Below are positions 51,552-59,288 of a stretch of DNA of 64,000 nucleotides, piece by piece. How positions within the stretch are numbered: position 1 is the first letter of the stretch; every line of letters begins with the position of its first letter. The position numbers and the translations under genes are program-made. Source of the stretch: VXYL01 sp965199945 (GTDB taxonomy: Bacteria; Pseudomonadota; Gammaproteobacteria; Pseudomonadales; Azotimanducaceae); assembly GCA_965199945.1 (NCBI GenBank), contig OZ241354.1, positions 3,844,001-3,908,000 on the forward strand, in the 5' to 3' direction. The notes under the pieces were generated by a model. That model was given only the letters and a program-made list of their open reading frames with translations. It made no database searches and was not told where the DNA came from.

Positions 51552-52766
51552 TCAGAACCCGTTCATGCAGTGCGGTCTGTACCGCGTTGAGAACAGGGCG
51601 TCCAGGGCTGGCAGGCGCTTGTGGTCGCGTACTTCGGCGCGGCCGATGCGGGCGAGTTGGCTGAGGGGCGTGTGGCCGGCCAGCAGCGAGGCGAAGCCTT
51701 GGGTGGTGAGCGTGACTTCCGGCGCGGCGCTCGTTCGCTGCGCTTCGGCCTGCACGCCGTCCGTGGCGAGGCGATAGGCGCCGACGTTCCACGGGCACTC
51801 CGCGTCTTCGGCTACTGCCAACGTCGTTTCGCCGGCTACGTCGTAGCCGCGTCCGGCGAGGGCCGCCGCGGCATCCACAACGCGCAGCCAGATGCCGTCG
51901 GAGGTGCGCCGCTGCAGGACTCGCGGTTCCAGCAGGATGTGCGGCGCCGGATCGTCTTCGGCGGCGAAGTGGGTGACAACGCGCGCCGCCAGATCGTGGC
52001 CGCGCACGAAGTCCCACAGGCCGCGATAGCCGTTCATGTCGCGCCAAACGAAGTCCGTGACGGAGAGTTCCTGATCCTGGGGCGCGCCGCTGTCCGGTTC
52101 GCCGCTGGTCTTGGTTTCATAGAGCAGGTAGCCGTCCGCCTCGCCGTCGGCCGCGTAGTGGACGGCGCAGTGCGCCTTGCGCCCCTCGCGCACGCGAAAC
52201 GGGAGTTCCCACAGAATCGGCGCGCGATGCAGCAGCACATTGCGCGGTTCGATGAAAGCACGGTAGAGCTTGCTGATGACCGGCACCGCGTCGGCTTTCT
52301 CCAAGCGCCGCGTGTAGCCCTCGGCAGGATCGCCGAACTGCATGGCCGCAAGGCGCGGGTCGAACGAATACTCCACCTGCGTCGTCGCCAGGCCGTAGCC
52401 GAAGCGCTGGTAGATGGCGCCCATGGACGCCCACAGAATCGCCACCGGCTGGGCGCTCTCGTGCGCCAGCGCAAGGCGATCGACGATCAGCCGCCGCACC
52501 AGCCCGCGGCGCCGATAGCCCGGGTCGGTTCCCACCGCCGTCACGCCGTCGGCCATCATGCCGCGCCCGTTCATGCGCATCTTGAAGGGAAAGCCGCCGG
52601 AACTGGCGACGAGGTTGCCCTGGTGGAACGCGGCATGCGTCCACTCCGGGCGCAGCGGCGCGTCGTCCTCTTCCTCCTGCTCCGTGGAGGCGAACACGTA
52701 CGCCCCAAGGCGCCGCAGCTGCGGCAGTTCCTCTTCGGTCGCCGGGCGAAACTCGAAATGCTCCAT
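51552..52766 (-). CDS. Eis-like GNAT N-acetyltransferase
   Basis: Protein of 404 residues. The N-terminal GNAT domain starts FEFRPATEEELPQLRRLG and has the acetyl-CoA-binding strand VGTDPGYRRRGLVRRLI, the variant of the R/Q-x-x-G-x-G/A loop found in Eis proteins. A second GNAT-like half and a sterol-carrier-like C-terminal domain complete the usual 400-residue Eis architecture. Such enzymes acetylate amines of aminoglycosides or proteins; its substrate is unknown. Monocistronic on the minus strand just outside the mobile region. Confidence 0.85.
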   Translation of the reverse strand: MEHFEFRPATEEELPQLRRLGAYVFASTEQEEEDDAPLRPEWTHAAFHQGNLVASSGGFPFKMRMNGRGMMADGVTAVGTDPGYRRRGLVRRLIVDRLALAHESAQPVAILWASMGAIYQRFGYGLATTQVEYSFDPRLAAMQFGDPAEGYTRRLEKADAVPVISKLYRAFIEPRNVLLHRAPILWELPFRVREGRKAHCAVHYAADGEADGYLLYETKTSGEPDSGAPQDQELSVTDFVWRDMNGYRGLWDFVRGHDLAARVVTHFAAEDDPAPHILLEPRVLQRRTSDGIWLRVVDAAAALAGRGYDVAGETTLAVAEDAECPWNVGAYRLATDGVQAEAQRTSAAPEVTLTTQGFASLLAGHTPLSQLARIGRAEVRDHKRLPALDALFSTRYRPHCMNGF

Positions 52767-53847
52767 GGTGCCTTCGCCGAGTTGCTTGGTTTGGCGAATC
52801 CTAAGCGCCTTTCGCCCTCAGTTCCTCCACGAGCCCAGCCAGCGGCAGCGTCTCCACGCCGTTGGCCTGCGGAAACGCCCGACTGCCCCCGTAGACGACG
52901 ATGCGACGCCGCACTTCAAGGTCGGCGCAGGCCGTGTGGAAGCCCTTGGAGGGCGCGGGGCGGGACGCCGAGCGCTTGACCTCAATCGCCCAGCGGCTAG
53001 TCGGATCGAACTCCAGCACCAAGTCGATCTCGGCGCCCGCCTGGGTGCGGTAGAAGAACGGCTGCGCCCAAGCCGGGGCGACGGCGAGCAGGTTTTCAAT
53101 CACGAAGCCCTCCCAACTGCCGCCTGCCACCGGATGCGCGAGCACGTCCTCCATCCGGCGCAAGCCGAGTAGGGCGTGGACGATGCCGCTGTCCCTGAGG
53201 TAGAGGCGCGGCGAGCGGACAAGGCGCTTGCCGACATTCCCAGACCAAGGCGGCAAACGACGCACCAGCAGGAGGTCCACCAGCAAGTCGACGTAGCGGT
53301 TCAGGGTGCGCACATGGATGGCGAGCGACGAGGCCAGTTGCGCGGCGTTCAGCGGCGCACCTTGGCTGTGCGCCAGCATGGTCCAGAGGCGCCGCAGGGT
53401 TTCGGCGGGCAGGCGGGAGTCGAAGACGGGTACGTCGCGCTCCAAGTAGGTGCGAACGAGGTCGAGCCGCCAGACGAAGCTGGCCGCATCGCCGCCAGCC
53501 AGCCAAGCGCTCGGAAATCCGCCGCGCAGCCATAGCCGGTCCACCTGATCCTGCTCGATTTCCTCAACCGTAAGCGGCCCGAGCTCGCGGTAGGCGATTC
53601 GACCAGCCAAGGACTCCGCCGTCTGGCGCAGCAGATCGGGCGACGACGAGCCCAGCAGCAGGAAGCATCCGGCCCCGCGGCCAGCGTGACGATGCTCGTC
53701 GATCAGCCCGCGCAGCGTCTGGAACAGGCCCGGCAGGCGCTGCACCTCGTCGAGGACGACGAGCTTGCCGGCATAGCCCGCGAGCAACGACCGTGGCTCG
53801 CTCAGCAAGGCCAGGTCTTCGGGATTCTCAAGGTCGAGATAGACGGC

Positions 53848-53871
53848 GGGTGTGCGACGTTTTAGTGCGCT
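53848..53871 (+). repeat. Left terminal inverted repeat of the ISKra4-type element
   Basis: Twenty-four bases identical, in reverse complement, to 55351-55374; starts GGGTGTGCGACG and ends GTGCGCT. It directly follows the target copy ATAGACGGC at 53839-53847. Confidence 0.9.
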
Positions 53872-53944
53872 GGGAGGGTTGAAGGGGCCATCGCGATTCC
53901 GGCATATGCTGAGGGTATCGACAACCAAAGCGGACGGAATCGCG

Positions 53945-55360
53945 ATGACGGACGGGATGTTGGCGCGGGAGGCGCTGGAACGCAAGGAGGCGTGGGCGTT
54001 TCTGGGAGACGGCGTTCGGATGCTGCTGGCGTCGTCGCCGGAGTTCCGGGAGCGTTGCCGGGAGATGCTGGGGAGCGGACGGGGCTGCCTGGAGTTCGAG
54101 GAGGATCTGCGCGGGGCGGTTCTGCGCGGCGCGGCGCGGGGCGCGTCGGAGGTGCTGTCGGAGCTGGACGGGGAGTTGGACGCGCCGTTGTGCGAGGGGT
54201 GCGGCGCGAGGATGCATCGCCGGGGCACGCGCGCGCTGTCGCCGCTGTCGCTGCTGGGCCGCCTGGAGTTGAAGCGCGGCTACTGGACGTGCCCGTGCGC
54301 GAAGGGCGGGGCGCATCCGCTGGACCGCGCGCTGGGGGTGGCGGGGCGGGCTGGCGTCCGGCTGACGCCGGCGGCGCTGCGGGCGCTGGCGGAGGAGGCG
54401 TCGGAGAAGAGCTTCGCGAAGGCGGCGGAGAGTCTGGGCCGGCAGGCCGGGGTCTGGGCGACGGCGAAGCGCGCGGAGCGGGCGGCGAAGCAGGCGGGGC
54501 GGGAGATCGCGGCGTGGGACCGGTCGGCGCCGGGGCTGGCCGAGGCGCCGGCGGAGACGATGTACTGCAGTCCGGACGGCACGGGCGTGCCGATGGTGCG
54601 GCGGGACGCCGGCACGGGGGAGGACGGCCAGCCGGCGAAGACGCGGGAGGCGAAGGTGGCGGTGTTCCACACGGCGGAGCGGAGTCCGAGGACCGGCCTG
54701 CCGGAGCGGGACGCGGGTTCGGCGCGGCACACGGCGGCGATCGACAGCGCGCGTTCGAAGGACGCCGACCCGCAGCCGTCGCCGTTCGCGCAGCGGCTGT
54801 GGCGGGCGGCGCAGCGGTTCGGGTTCGCGGCGGCGAAGCGGCAGGTGGTGGTCGGGGACGGCGCGAAGTGGATCTGGAACACCGCCGCGGAACTGTTCCC
54901 GAACGCCGTCTGCATCGTCGACATCTGGCACGCCCGCGAGCGGCTGTGGGAGGTCGGGCGCGCCGTGCACGGCGCCGGCGCGCGGCAGTGCCGGGCGTGG
55001 TCGGAGAAGGTCTGCGCGGCGCTCTCCGAGGGACGCATCAAGGACGTGCTGCGCGAACTGCGCCGGCACGCCGGCGAGCCGGCCGCCGACAAGGCCATCG
55101 GCTACTTCGTGAACAACCGCAGCCGGATGCGCTATCCGCGCTACCGCGCCATGGGGCTGCTGGTCGGCTCGGGCGTGGTCGAAAGCTCCTGCGGCACGCT
55201 GGTCGCCGCCCGCTTCAAACGCGGCGGCATGCGCTGGAGCAGGGCCGGCGCCAACGACATCCTGCCCCTGCGCGCCTGCATCCGCAGCGGACTGTACGAC
55301 GACTTCTGGCGACAGCGTCGCGGACCGCCAATCCCCGCGCCGGAGCGCCTAGCGCACTAA
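53945..55360 (+). CDS. ISKra4 family transposase
   Basis: Transposase of 471 residues. A zinc-ribbon-like region reads APLCEGCGARMHRRGTR and YWTCPCAKGG. The DDE-type core contains YCSPDGTGVPMVRRD (first Asp), QVVVGDGAKWIW, CIVDIWHARERLWE (second Asp) and the C-terminal GSGVVESSCGTLVAARFKRG with the catalytic Glu, followed by GGMRWSRAGAND. The start is ATG 53945, 97 bases inside the left end; its stop codon lies only a few bases from the right inverted repeat and the gene overlaps that repeat. Codon use is more extreme in GC than the neighbours. Confidence 0.92.
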   Translation: MTDGMLAREALERKEAWAFLGDGVRMLLASSPEFRERCREMLGSGRGCLEFEEDLRGAVLRGAARGASEVLSELDGELDAPLCEGCGARMHRRGTRALSPLSLLGRLELKRGYWTCPCAKGGAHPLDRALGVAGRAGVRLTPAALRALAEEASEKSFAKAAESLGRQAGVWATAKRAERAAKQAGREIAAWDRSAPGLAEAPAETMYCSPDGTGVPMVRRDAGTGEDGQPAKTREAKVAVFHTAERSPRTGLPERDAGSARHTAAIDSARSKDADPQPSPFAQRLWRAAQRFGFAAAKRQVVVGDGAKWIWNTAAELFPNAVCIVDIWHARERLWEVGRAVHGAGARQCRAWSEKVCAALSEGRIKDVLRELRRHAGEPAADKAIGYFVNNRSRMRYPRYRAMGLLVGSGVVESSCGTLVAARFKRGGMRWSRAGANDILPLRACIRSGLYDDFWRQRRGPPIPAPERLAH

Positions 55361-55374
55361 AACGTCGCACACCC
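55351..55374 (-). repeat. Right terminal inverted repeat of the ISKra4-type element
   Basis: Exact reverse complement of 53848-53871; it is followed by the second target copy ATAGACGGC at 55375-55383. Confidence 0.9.
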
Positions 55375-55527
55375 ATAGACGGCATCCCGCCCGGCGGCGA
55401 TGCGATGCGCCACGGTGGTCTTCCCCACCTGCCGCGGTCCAAGCAGCCCCACCGCCGCCTGCTCCGCCAAGGCGGATTCGATGACCTCCTGCAACCTGCG
55501 AGGGATGTATTTCATAGTAAATGCGGC

Positions 55528-55555
55528 AGTATAGTGCCAGATTTACAAGAATCAA
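55528..55555 (-). promoter_or_regulatory. Promoter of the split AAA ATPase gene
   Basis: On the minus strand TTGATT (55550-55555) and TATACT (55528-55533) are 16 bases apart, and the ATG follows 12 bases after the -10. Good match to a sigma-70 promoter; if transcription starts in the usual place the leader is only a few bases long. Confidence 0.55.
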
Positions 55556-55575
55556 TGCGTCACAGCAAGGCGGGA

Positions 55576-55590
55576 CGTCACTTAGTGACG
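55576..55590. promoter_or_regulatory. Inverted repeat CGTCAC-TTA-GTGACG, candidate HigA operator
   Basis: Perfect six-base arms around a three-base spacer in the 167-base gap between the ATPase promoter and higA. A further GTGACG half-site stands at 55621-55626. HigA antitoxins bind such palindromes to repress their own gene; the assignment is inference. Confidence 0.4.
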
Positions 55591-55682
55591 GCCGCAGTGG
55601 GTTGGCGTAGGATGGAATCAGTGACGACAGCGCTGTGGCGTGACCGCAAGCGTCAACGACCTTGGTACTGCATAGGAGCAGC

Positions 55683-55937
55683 ATGAACAACCCACCGCAC
55701 CCAGGCGGCGGCCTCCGCTACGACGTCGAAGCGATGGGGTGGACGGTCGCGGAGTGCGCTAGGCGGCTCGGCCTGTCACGGACCACCTTGTCCAGAGTGC
55801 TGAACGGCAAGCAGGCAATCACGCCAGCCATCGCGCTGGCCTTGGAGCAGATCGGCTGGAGCGATGCCGACACATGGCTGAGGCTCCAAGCCGCCTACGA
55901 CCTCGCGCGGGAACGTCGCCGACGGCAAGCAGCGTAA
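55683..55937 (+). CDS. higA: HigA-type antitoxin (XRE family)
   Basis: Protein of 84 residues starting MNNPPHPGGGLRYDVEAMGW, with RBS TAGGAGC. HPGGGLR, the helix-turn-helix CARRLGLSRTTLSRVLNGKQ and the end IGWSDADTWLRLQAAYDLA are the HigA/VapI antitoxin signature. It neutralises a HigB RNase and represses its own promoter. Unusually, the toxin gene is not upstream on the same strand: it faces higA from the other side, 28 bases away. The two genes therefore need separate promoters. Confidence 0.9.
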   Translation: MNNPPHPGGGLRYDVEAMGWTVAECARRLGLSRTTLSRVLNGKQAITPAIALALEQIGWSDADTWLRLQAAYDLARERRRRQAA

Positions 55938-55965
55938 AACGGGCTTGTGCCTGCGGATTGTCCGC

Positions 55966-56241
55966 TCAGTGGTAATCGAGCAAGTCGACGTCCACCGCTT
56001 CGCCATCCACGAACCGAAAGACGGTCCGCCAATTCCCGGACACGCTCATGCTCCACTGCCCTTGCCGGTCGCCCTTGAGTTGATGGAGGCGAAATCCAGG
56101 GCGTGTGTCGATACTGGACGGCGATTGGGCCACAGCCAACAGCGATAGGATGTGGCTAACGCGCTGGACTAGATCGCCGCTGATGCGACGAGAATCGTCC
56201 CTCTCGAACAGCGCCTGCAGCCCCTTGTGCTTGAACTTCAT
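55966..56241 (-). CDS. higB: HigB-type toxin (RelE superfamily mRNA interferase)
   Basis: Protein of 91 residues. It has the HigB pattern GLQALFERDDSRRISGDLVQ, then PGFRLHQLKGDRQGQWSMSV, the core SGNWRTVFRFVDGEAVDVDL and the terminal DYH. HigB cleaves mRNA on the ribosome; the conserved R in the SGNWR segment and the final DYH are expected for activity. Its ATG overlaps the stop of the SeqA-like/RAMA-like gene by 4 bases, so that gene and not higA is its operon partner. Convergent with higA. Confidence 0.9.
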   Translation of the reverse strand: MKFKHKGLQALFERDDSRRISGDLVQRVSHILSLLAVAQSPSSIDTRPGFRLHQLKGDRQGQWSMSVSGNWRTVFRFVDGEAVDVDLLDYH

Positions 56242-56699
56242 GCTGTCGCCTTCCCTCGTAGCTGAGAGAGGGGCCTGAACCGGTTTTCCCCCGGCAGCGA
56301 CACTTGGAGATACTCCCAGCCGTTTATGCTTGGGGCTGAGGAGGTTCGGCGCCTGCGGGCGACCGCCGCCATCACGGCTTGCGAAGGAGTCTTAAAGCCT
56401 TCACCGTCAAAGGTAAGCAGCCCTCCTACCACACGACCATCGGCTCGCACTTCCGAATACGCCACTCGGAGCTCGGTGCCTTCTGGCAGTGTCACGCCCT
56501 TCCAGTTCCAGCTCCCAGAGCCGGCCCCAATGTCATGTGCTTCGGGAGAGGTCGAAACGTCCGTGGGTCGTTCGGGTGGGTCGATTCCGAGAAGGCGACG
56601 AAGCGCTGCATTGGGCGGGTCGTCATACGCCCGCCGCTCAGCCTCGATTTTTTGCCGCACTTGCCAGTCAACTTCGATGGAGCGCATCTGGATGCTCAT
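56238..56699 (-). CDS. SeqA-N-like plus RAMA-like domain protein coupled to higB
   Basis: Protein of 153 residues. Residues 5-40 (RSIEVDWQVRQKIEAERRAY and NAALRRLLGID) resemble the N-terminal dimerisation segment of SeqA. After a linker rich in Pro and Ser, residues about 68-150 resemble a RAMA/DUF4357 domain: GVTLPEGTELRVAYSEVRAD, GGLLTFDGEGFKTPSQAVMA and INGWEYLQVSL. Such domains accompany modification and restriction proteins and may read DNA. Its end overlaps higB by 4 bases, so toxin translation depends on it. It could act as a DNA-binding regulator or second antitoxin (inference). Phased CTAG motifs lie just upstream. Confidence 0.72.
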   Translation of the reverse strand: MSIQMRSIEVDWQVRQKIEAERRAYDDPPNAALRRLLGIDPPERPTDVSTSPEAHDIGAGSGSWNWKGVTLPEGTELRVAYSEVRADGRVVGGLLTFDGEGFKTPSQAVMAAVARRRRTSSAPSINGWEYLQVSLPGENRFRPLSQLRGKATA

Positions 56700-56700
56700 G

Positions 56701-56750
56701 GGGAATTCCCTGTCAGGCTAGAGACAACTAGGAACCCTAGGGAATTCTAG
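56701..56750 (-). promoter_or_regulatory. Helically phased CTAG array and GGGAATTCCC palindrome upstream of the SeqA-like gene
   Basis: Four CTAG tetramers at 56718, 56728, 56737 and 56747 are spaced 10, 9 and 10 bases, about one DNA turn, directly upstream of the start at 56699. A perfect palindrome GGGAATTCCC (56701-56710) overlaps the ribosome-binding region. CTAG is normally scarce in such genomes. The layout fits a cooperative operator for the SeqA-like/HigB operon. Confidence 0.55.
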
Positions 56751-56948
56751 GAAGAAATCAAGCGGCAATCTACGGCCCAACCAAGGTGTCTTCGCGCTTG
56801 GGAGCGAGGCACGGCTGGTCGGGGAACGTGAGGTTGAGCCGGACGGTGGGCGATGCAGCAGATGCTAGTGTAGCAACCGCTTTGCATTGATGGAGTTTGA
56901 GGCGTAGGGTCGTGTGGGTTGCGAGAGAGTCGAACAGGGAGGTTCGAG

Positions 56949-58081
56949 ATGCGGAAGAAGTACCGGGTGGTTCTTTCGGGGGACGAGCGGGAGGAGTTGA
57001 AGTCGCTCGTTTCGCGAGGGAAGTGTGCGGCGCGGAAGCAGACGCGGGCGCGCGTTCTGCTGATGTGCGACGAGTCCGCGGGCGAACGGCGCACCGACAC
57101 GGAGGTGGCCGATGCGCTGTCGGTGGGAAGGGCGACCGTCGAGCGGGTGCGGCGGCGCTGCGTGGAGGAGGGCCTGGAGTCGGCGCTGAACCCGCGCAAG
57201 CAGCTGCGGCGGCGCAGCAAGGTGCTGGACGGCGAGGCGGAGGCGCGGCTGGTGGCGATCGCGTGCGGGGAGCCGCCGGAAGGCCGCGCGAGGTGGACGC
57301 TGCGGCTGCTGGCGGACCGGCTGGTGGAGCTGGAGGTGGTGGAGTCGGTAGGCACGGAGACGGTGCGCCAGACGCTAAAAAAAACCGCCTCAAGCCGTGG
57401 CTGAAGGAATGCTGGTGCATTCCGCCGAAGCAGGACGCCAGCTGCGTCGCGGCGATGGAGGACGTGCTGGACGCCTGCCAGCGGGAGTTCGAGGAGGACG
57501 AGGTGCTCGTGTGCATGGACGAGGCGGGCAGGCAGCACGTCAAGGAGACGCGGAAGCCGCTGCCGGCGCGGCCCGGGGATGCGGAGAAGCAGGACTGCGA
57601 GTACGAGCGCAACGGCACGAGCAACCTGTTCATGCTGTTCGCGCCGCTGCTGGGCTGGCGGCGCGTGGAAGTGACGGAACGGCGCGCCAGGGCGGACTGG
57701 GCGCGCGCGGTCAAGCAGCTGGCGGACGAGGACTTCCCCGGCAAGCGCATCGTGCTGGTGATGGACAACCTCAACACCCACGCGCCGGGTTCGCTGTACG
57801 CGGCGTTCGAGCCGGCCGAGGCGCGGCGCATCGCCAGGCGGCTGGAGATCCACTACACGCCCAGGCACGGCAGCTGGCTGAACATGGCGGAGATCGAGAT
57901 CGGCGCCATGGTGCGGCAGTGCCTGGACCGGCGCATCCCCGACCGCGACTCCCTGATCCGCGAGGCGGGCGCGTGGCAGGAGCGGCGCAACCGCGAGTCC
58001 GTCCGCGTGGACTGGCGCTTCACGACCGACGACGCCCGCATCAGGCTCAAGTCCCTCTATCCATCAATCCAAAGTGGATGA
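56949..58081 (+). CDS. IS630 family transposase, expressed by -1 frameshift
   Basis: The first frame (56949-57404, 151 residues) has the helix-turn-helix half: RTDTEVADALSVGRATVERV. Near its end eight adenines (57377-57384) allow a shift to the -1 frame, which continues KKNRLKPWLKECWCIPP to the stop at 58081. The second frame has the DDE core: VLVCMDEAGRQ, VLVMDNLNTH and GSWLNMAEIEIGAM. The combined protein is about 377 residues, normal for IS630. LKPWxKxxWCIP across the junction is family-typical, so the shift is programmed and not a decay event. Confidence 0.85.
57377..57384 (+). other. A8 slippage site of the IS630 transposase
   Basis: CTAAAAAAAAC run of eight adenines at the junction of the two transposase frames. 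Sliding by one base turns CTA-AAA-AAA-ACC into a frame that reads AAA-AAC-CGC-CTC. Either ribosomal or transcriptional slippage would do. Confidence 0.8.
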
Positions 58082-58109
58082 TACGCTAGAGCGCTGGGCG
58101 GTGTCGCCG

Positions 58110-58260
58110 CGCACATCTCCTTGGCCGAGCCGTGCGTCTGCAGCCAGCCGACGTCGTGGGCAGACCGTCGCGGTGCGCTTCCCGACGCGCCCGTGGCCCT
58201 TTTCAACCCTTTGATGCAACAGGAGTTCCGCCGACTCCGGGGGTTGTCCAAATGCTCCGC
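58110..58260 (-). pseudogene. Decayed fragment of an ISAs1-like transposase
   Basis: In two overlapping minus-strand frames this stretch reads VEKGHGRVGKRTATV and HDVGWLQTHG, which together resemble the conserved EKGHGRIETR...V..D..WL block of ISAs1-family transposases. A frame break separates the two parts and no other transposase region is present. Confidence 0.45.
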
Positions 58261-58304
58261 ACATCCTTGCGCAGCGTCCCCTTGTTGCCCTCCAGCGCCA
58301 GCGC

Positions 58305-58508
58305 GTAGTCGCCGCCCCAGCTCGACGAGGGCGAGTTGGGCCTCCATCGGGCTGAATCGGGTCGCCGAGCCGTTGTCCGGGCGGAAGACGATCAGACCGT
58401 CGCCTGTTTGCAGCGCCAACGATCACGTCGACGGCGATAGAGTGGCCGAACGCCACGGTGTTCCTCAGCGGACCAAGCAGGCGATCACCTCCTGCCGCCA
58501 ACGCTGTG
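58305..58508 (-). pseudogene. Decayed partial copy of the histidine phosphatase gene
   Basis: Minus-strand text NTVAFGHSIAVDVIVGAAN in one frame and IVFRPDNGSATRFSPMEAQL with ALVELG in another match the C-terminal third of the intact gene at 59289-59843 (DTVAFCHFIAINVIVGAA; RLIVFRPDNGSVTRFSTDGG; LALVELG). A frame break lies between. The vapBC pair separates this copy from the intact gene. Confidence 0.75.
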
Positions 58509-58928
58509 CTTCTCCGACGCATCGAGCAGCGCCAACAAGGACGTTGGCGAGTAGACGGAGACCTTTGCTTTGGCGAAATCTCGCTCGTTGCGCGTAGCGA
58601 TCACGCCGACCTGCACATGACGGGCTGCTGCCGCGACGACGGCATCCTCGAAGTCGCTCATGTCGCTTTCGGCAGCCTCTCGCAGGACGCCGCCAGTGAC
58701 TGGCGCCACGTCGAATATCGACAGGATGGTTCGCACCTGCCGACGGGCTTCGGCCGACCCAACCGCCTTGCGCGCGAGATAGAAGATCGTGGTGGCCACG
58801 CTGGCGCAGATGTAGCCTTGGATGTCGCCCCGTTCCGCTCGCGCGAGCAGTTGGCCTGCCGACTCGGCGAACGGTTGACGCCGCAAGAGGACATCGAGGA
58901 CGACGTTCGCGTCGAACATCACCCTCAA
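58485..58928 (-). CDS. vapC: VapC-type PIN-domain toxin
   Basis: PIN-domain ribonuclease toxin of 147 residues. Acidic residues of the active site lie in VMFDANVVLDVLL (first Asp), in EAAESDMSDFEDAVVAAAA (Asp/Glu cluster) and in ATRNERDFAKA (last Asp). It cleaves tRNA or rRNA in known members. Its ATG overlaps the antitoxin stop by 4 bases. The last eight or so codons lie inside the decayed histidine-phosphatase copy, so its C-terminus (SEKHSVGGRR) was probably acquired from that sequence. Confidence 0.88.
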   Translation of the reverse strand: MRVMFDANVVLDVLLRRQPFAESAGQLLARAERGDIQGYICASVATTIFYLARKAVGSAEARRQVRTILSIFDVAPVTGGVLREAAESDMSDFEDAVVAAAARHVQVGVIATRNERDFAKAKVSVYSPTSLLALLDASEKHSVGGRR

Positions 58929-59164
58929 AGGTACTTCCTCTCCAAGTGTGCGCGATAATCCGTCTCGTCAACGCCAGCGCCCTCGAGGGCGCCCATCAAT
59001 TGCGAAACCTTGGGCGTCAACGTCGATGGCCGGGACTCTGCCGCGGCAATGACGGCGAAGTAGTCCGCAACCATCTGCGAGACGGAGCACCCAGCCTGTC
59101 TCGCGTGCTGCTTGGCTGCCCTGACAAGCTGGTCGTCCAGCCTTAGCGTGAGCTTGGTTTGCAC
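58925..59164 (-). CDS. VapB-like antitoxin (ribbon-helix-helix, DUF6364-like)
   Basis: Protein of 79 residues from GTG 59164 (VQTKLTLRLDDQLVRAAKQH), with a strong AAGGAGG ribosome-binding site six bases upstream. The strand KLTLRLDDQL and following helices form a ribbon-helix-helix DNA-binding domain; the C-terminal ETDYRAHLERKYL wraps the toxin in related pairs. It represses its own operon and neutralises VapC, whose gene overlaps its stop. Confidence 0.85.
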   Translation of the reverse strand: MQTKLTLRLDDQLVRAAKQHARQAGCSVSQMVADYFAVIAAAESRPSTLTPKVSQLMGALEGAGVDETDYRAHLERKYL

Positions 59165-59178
59165 CCTGAGCCTCCTTA

Positions 59179-59228
59179 GACGTGCATGTTGTTGGAGAAA
59201 TGTACGTCTTGCACGCCCGCGACGTCAA
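59179..59228 (-). promoter_or_regulatory. vapBC promoter with overlapping operator
   Basis: On the minus strand TTGACG (59223-59228) and GTACAT (59200-59205) are exactly 17 bases apart. The -10 lies inside an inverted repeat GACGTGCAT (59179-59187) with ATGTACGTC (59200-59208), one mismatch, spacer 12. An antitoxin bound there would block RNA polymerase, as usual for autorepressed pairs. Confidence 0.6.
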
Positions 59229-59288
59229 GGGAGCGAGATATAAGCGAGATGTATAGGTGCAGAGGTGCCGTGCAAGGTGCGCCGCGCC

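Larger units (their letters stand above)
53848..55374 (+). mobile_element. ISKra4-family insertion sequence, intact, with 9-bp target duplication
   Basis: Element of 1527 bases with perfect 24-base inverted ends (53848-53871 and 55351-55374) beginning GGGTGTGCGACG. It is flanked on both sides by ATAGACGGC (53839-53847 and 55375-55383), the target-site duplication. GGG termini and 8-9-base duplications fit ISKra4 elements. It carries one transposase gene and lies inside an AAA ATPase gene. Intact ends, an intact gene and perfect duplications suggest it is recent and possibly active. A decayed relative lies at about 19200. Confidence 0.92.
52801..55515 (-). pseudogene. AAA (DUF4143) ATPase gene split by an ISKra4-type insertion
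   Basis: The gene starts at ATG 55515 (MKYIPRRLQEVIESALAEQA), has Walker A LGPRQVGKTT, and is cut after 44 codons plus the duplicated target. The remainder runs from 53847 to 52801: VYLDLENPEDL, Walker B LVVLDEVQRLPGL, a winged helix, and the DUF4143 end with EIDLVLEF and IEVKRS, a PD-(D/E)XK-like motif. Removing the 1527-base element and one 9-base copy restores a single open frame of 392 codons, normal for this family, so the insertion is recent. ATPases of this family occur in toxin-antitoxin and defence-like accessory loci. The current gene product would be disrupted. Confidence 0.9.
56868..58086 (+). mobile_element. IS630-family insertion sequence
   Basis: Element of about 1219 bases flanked by TA dinucleotides (56866-56867 and 58087-58088), the usual IS630 target. 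Its ends are imperfect inverted repeats: GTGTAGCAACCGCTTTGCAT on the left and, read inward on the other strand, GCGTATCATCCACTTTGGAT on the right, both continuing TGATGGA. It carries two overlapping frames joined by a slippage site. Confidence 0.8.

Noticed and set aside
57402..57404. TGA ending the first IS630 frame as a selenocysteine codon
   Set aside because: No redox motif, and the A8 slippage site explains the join.
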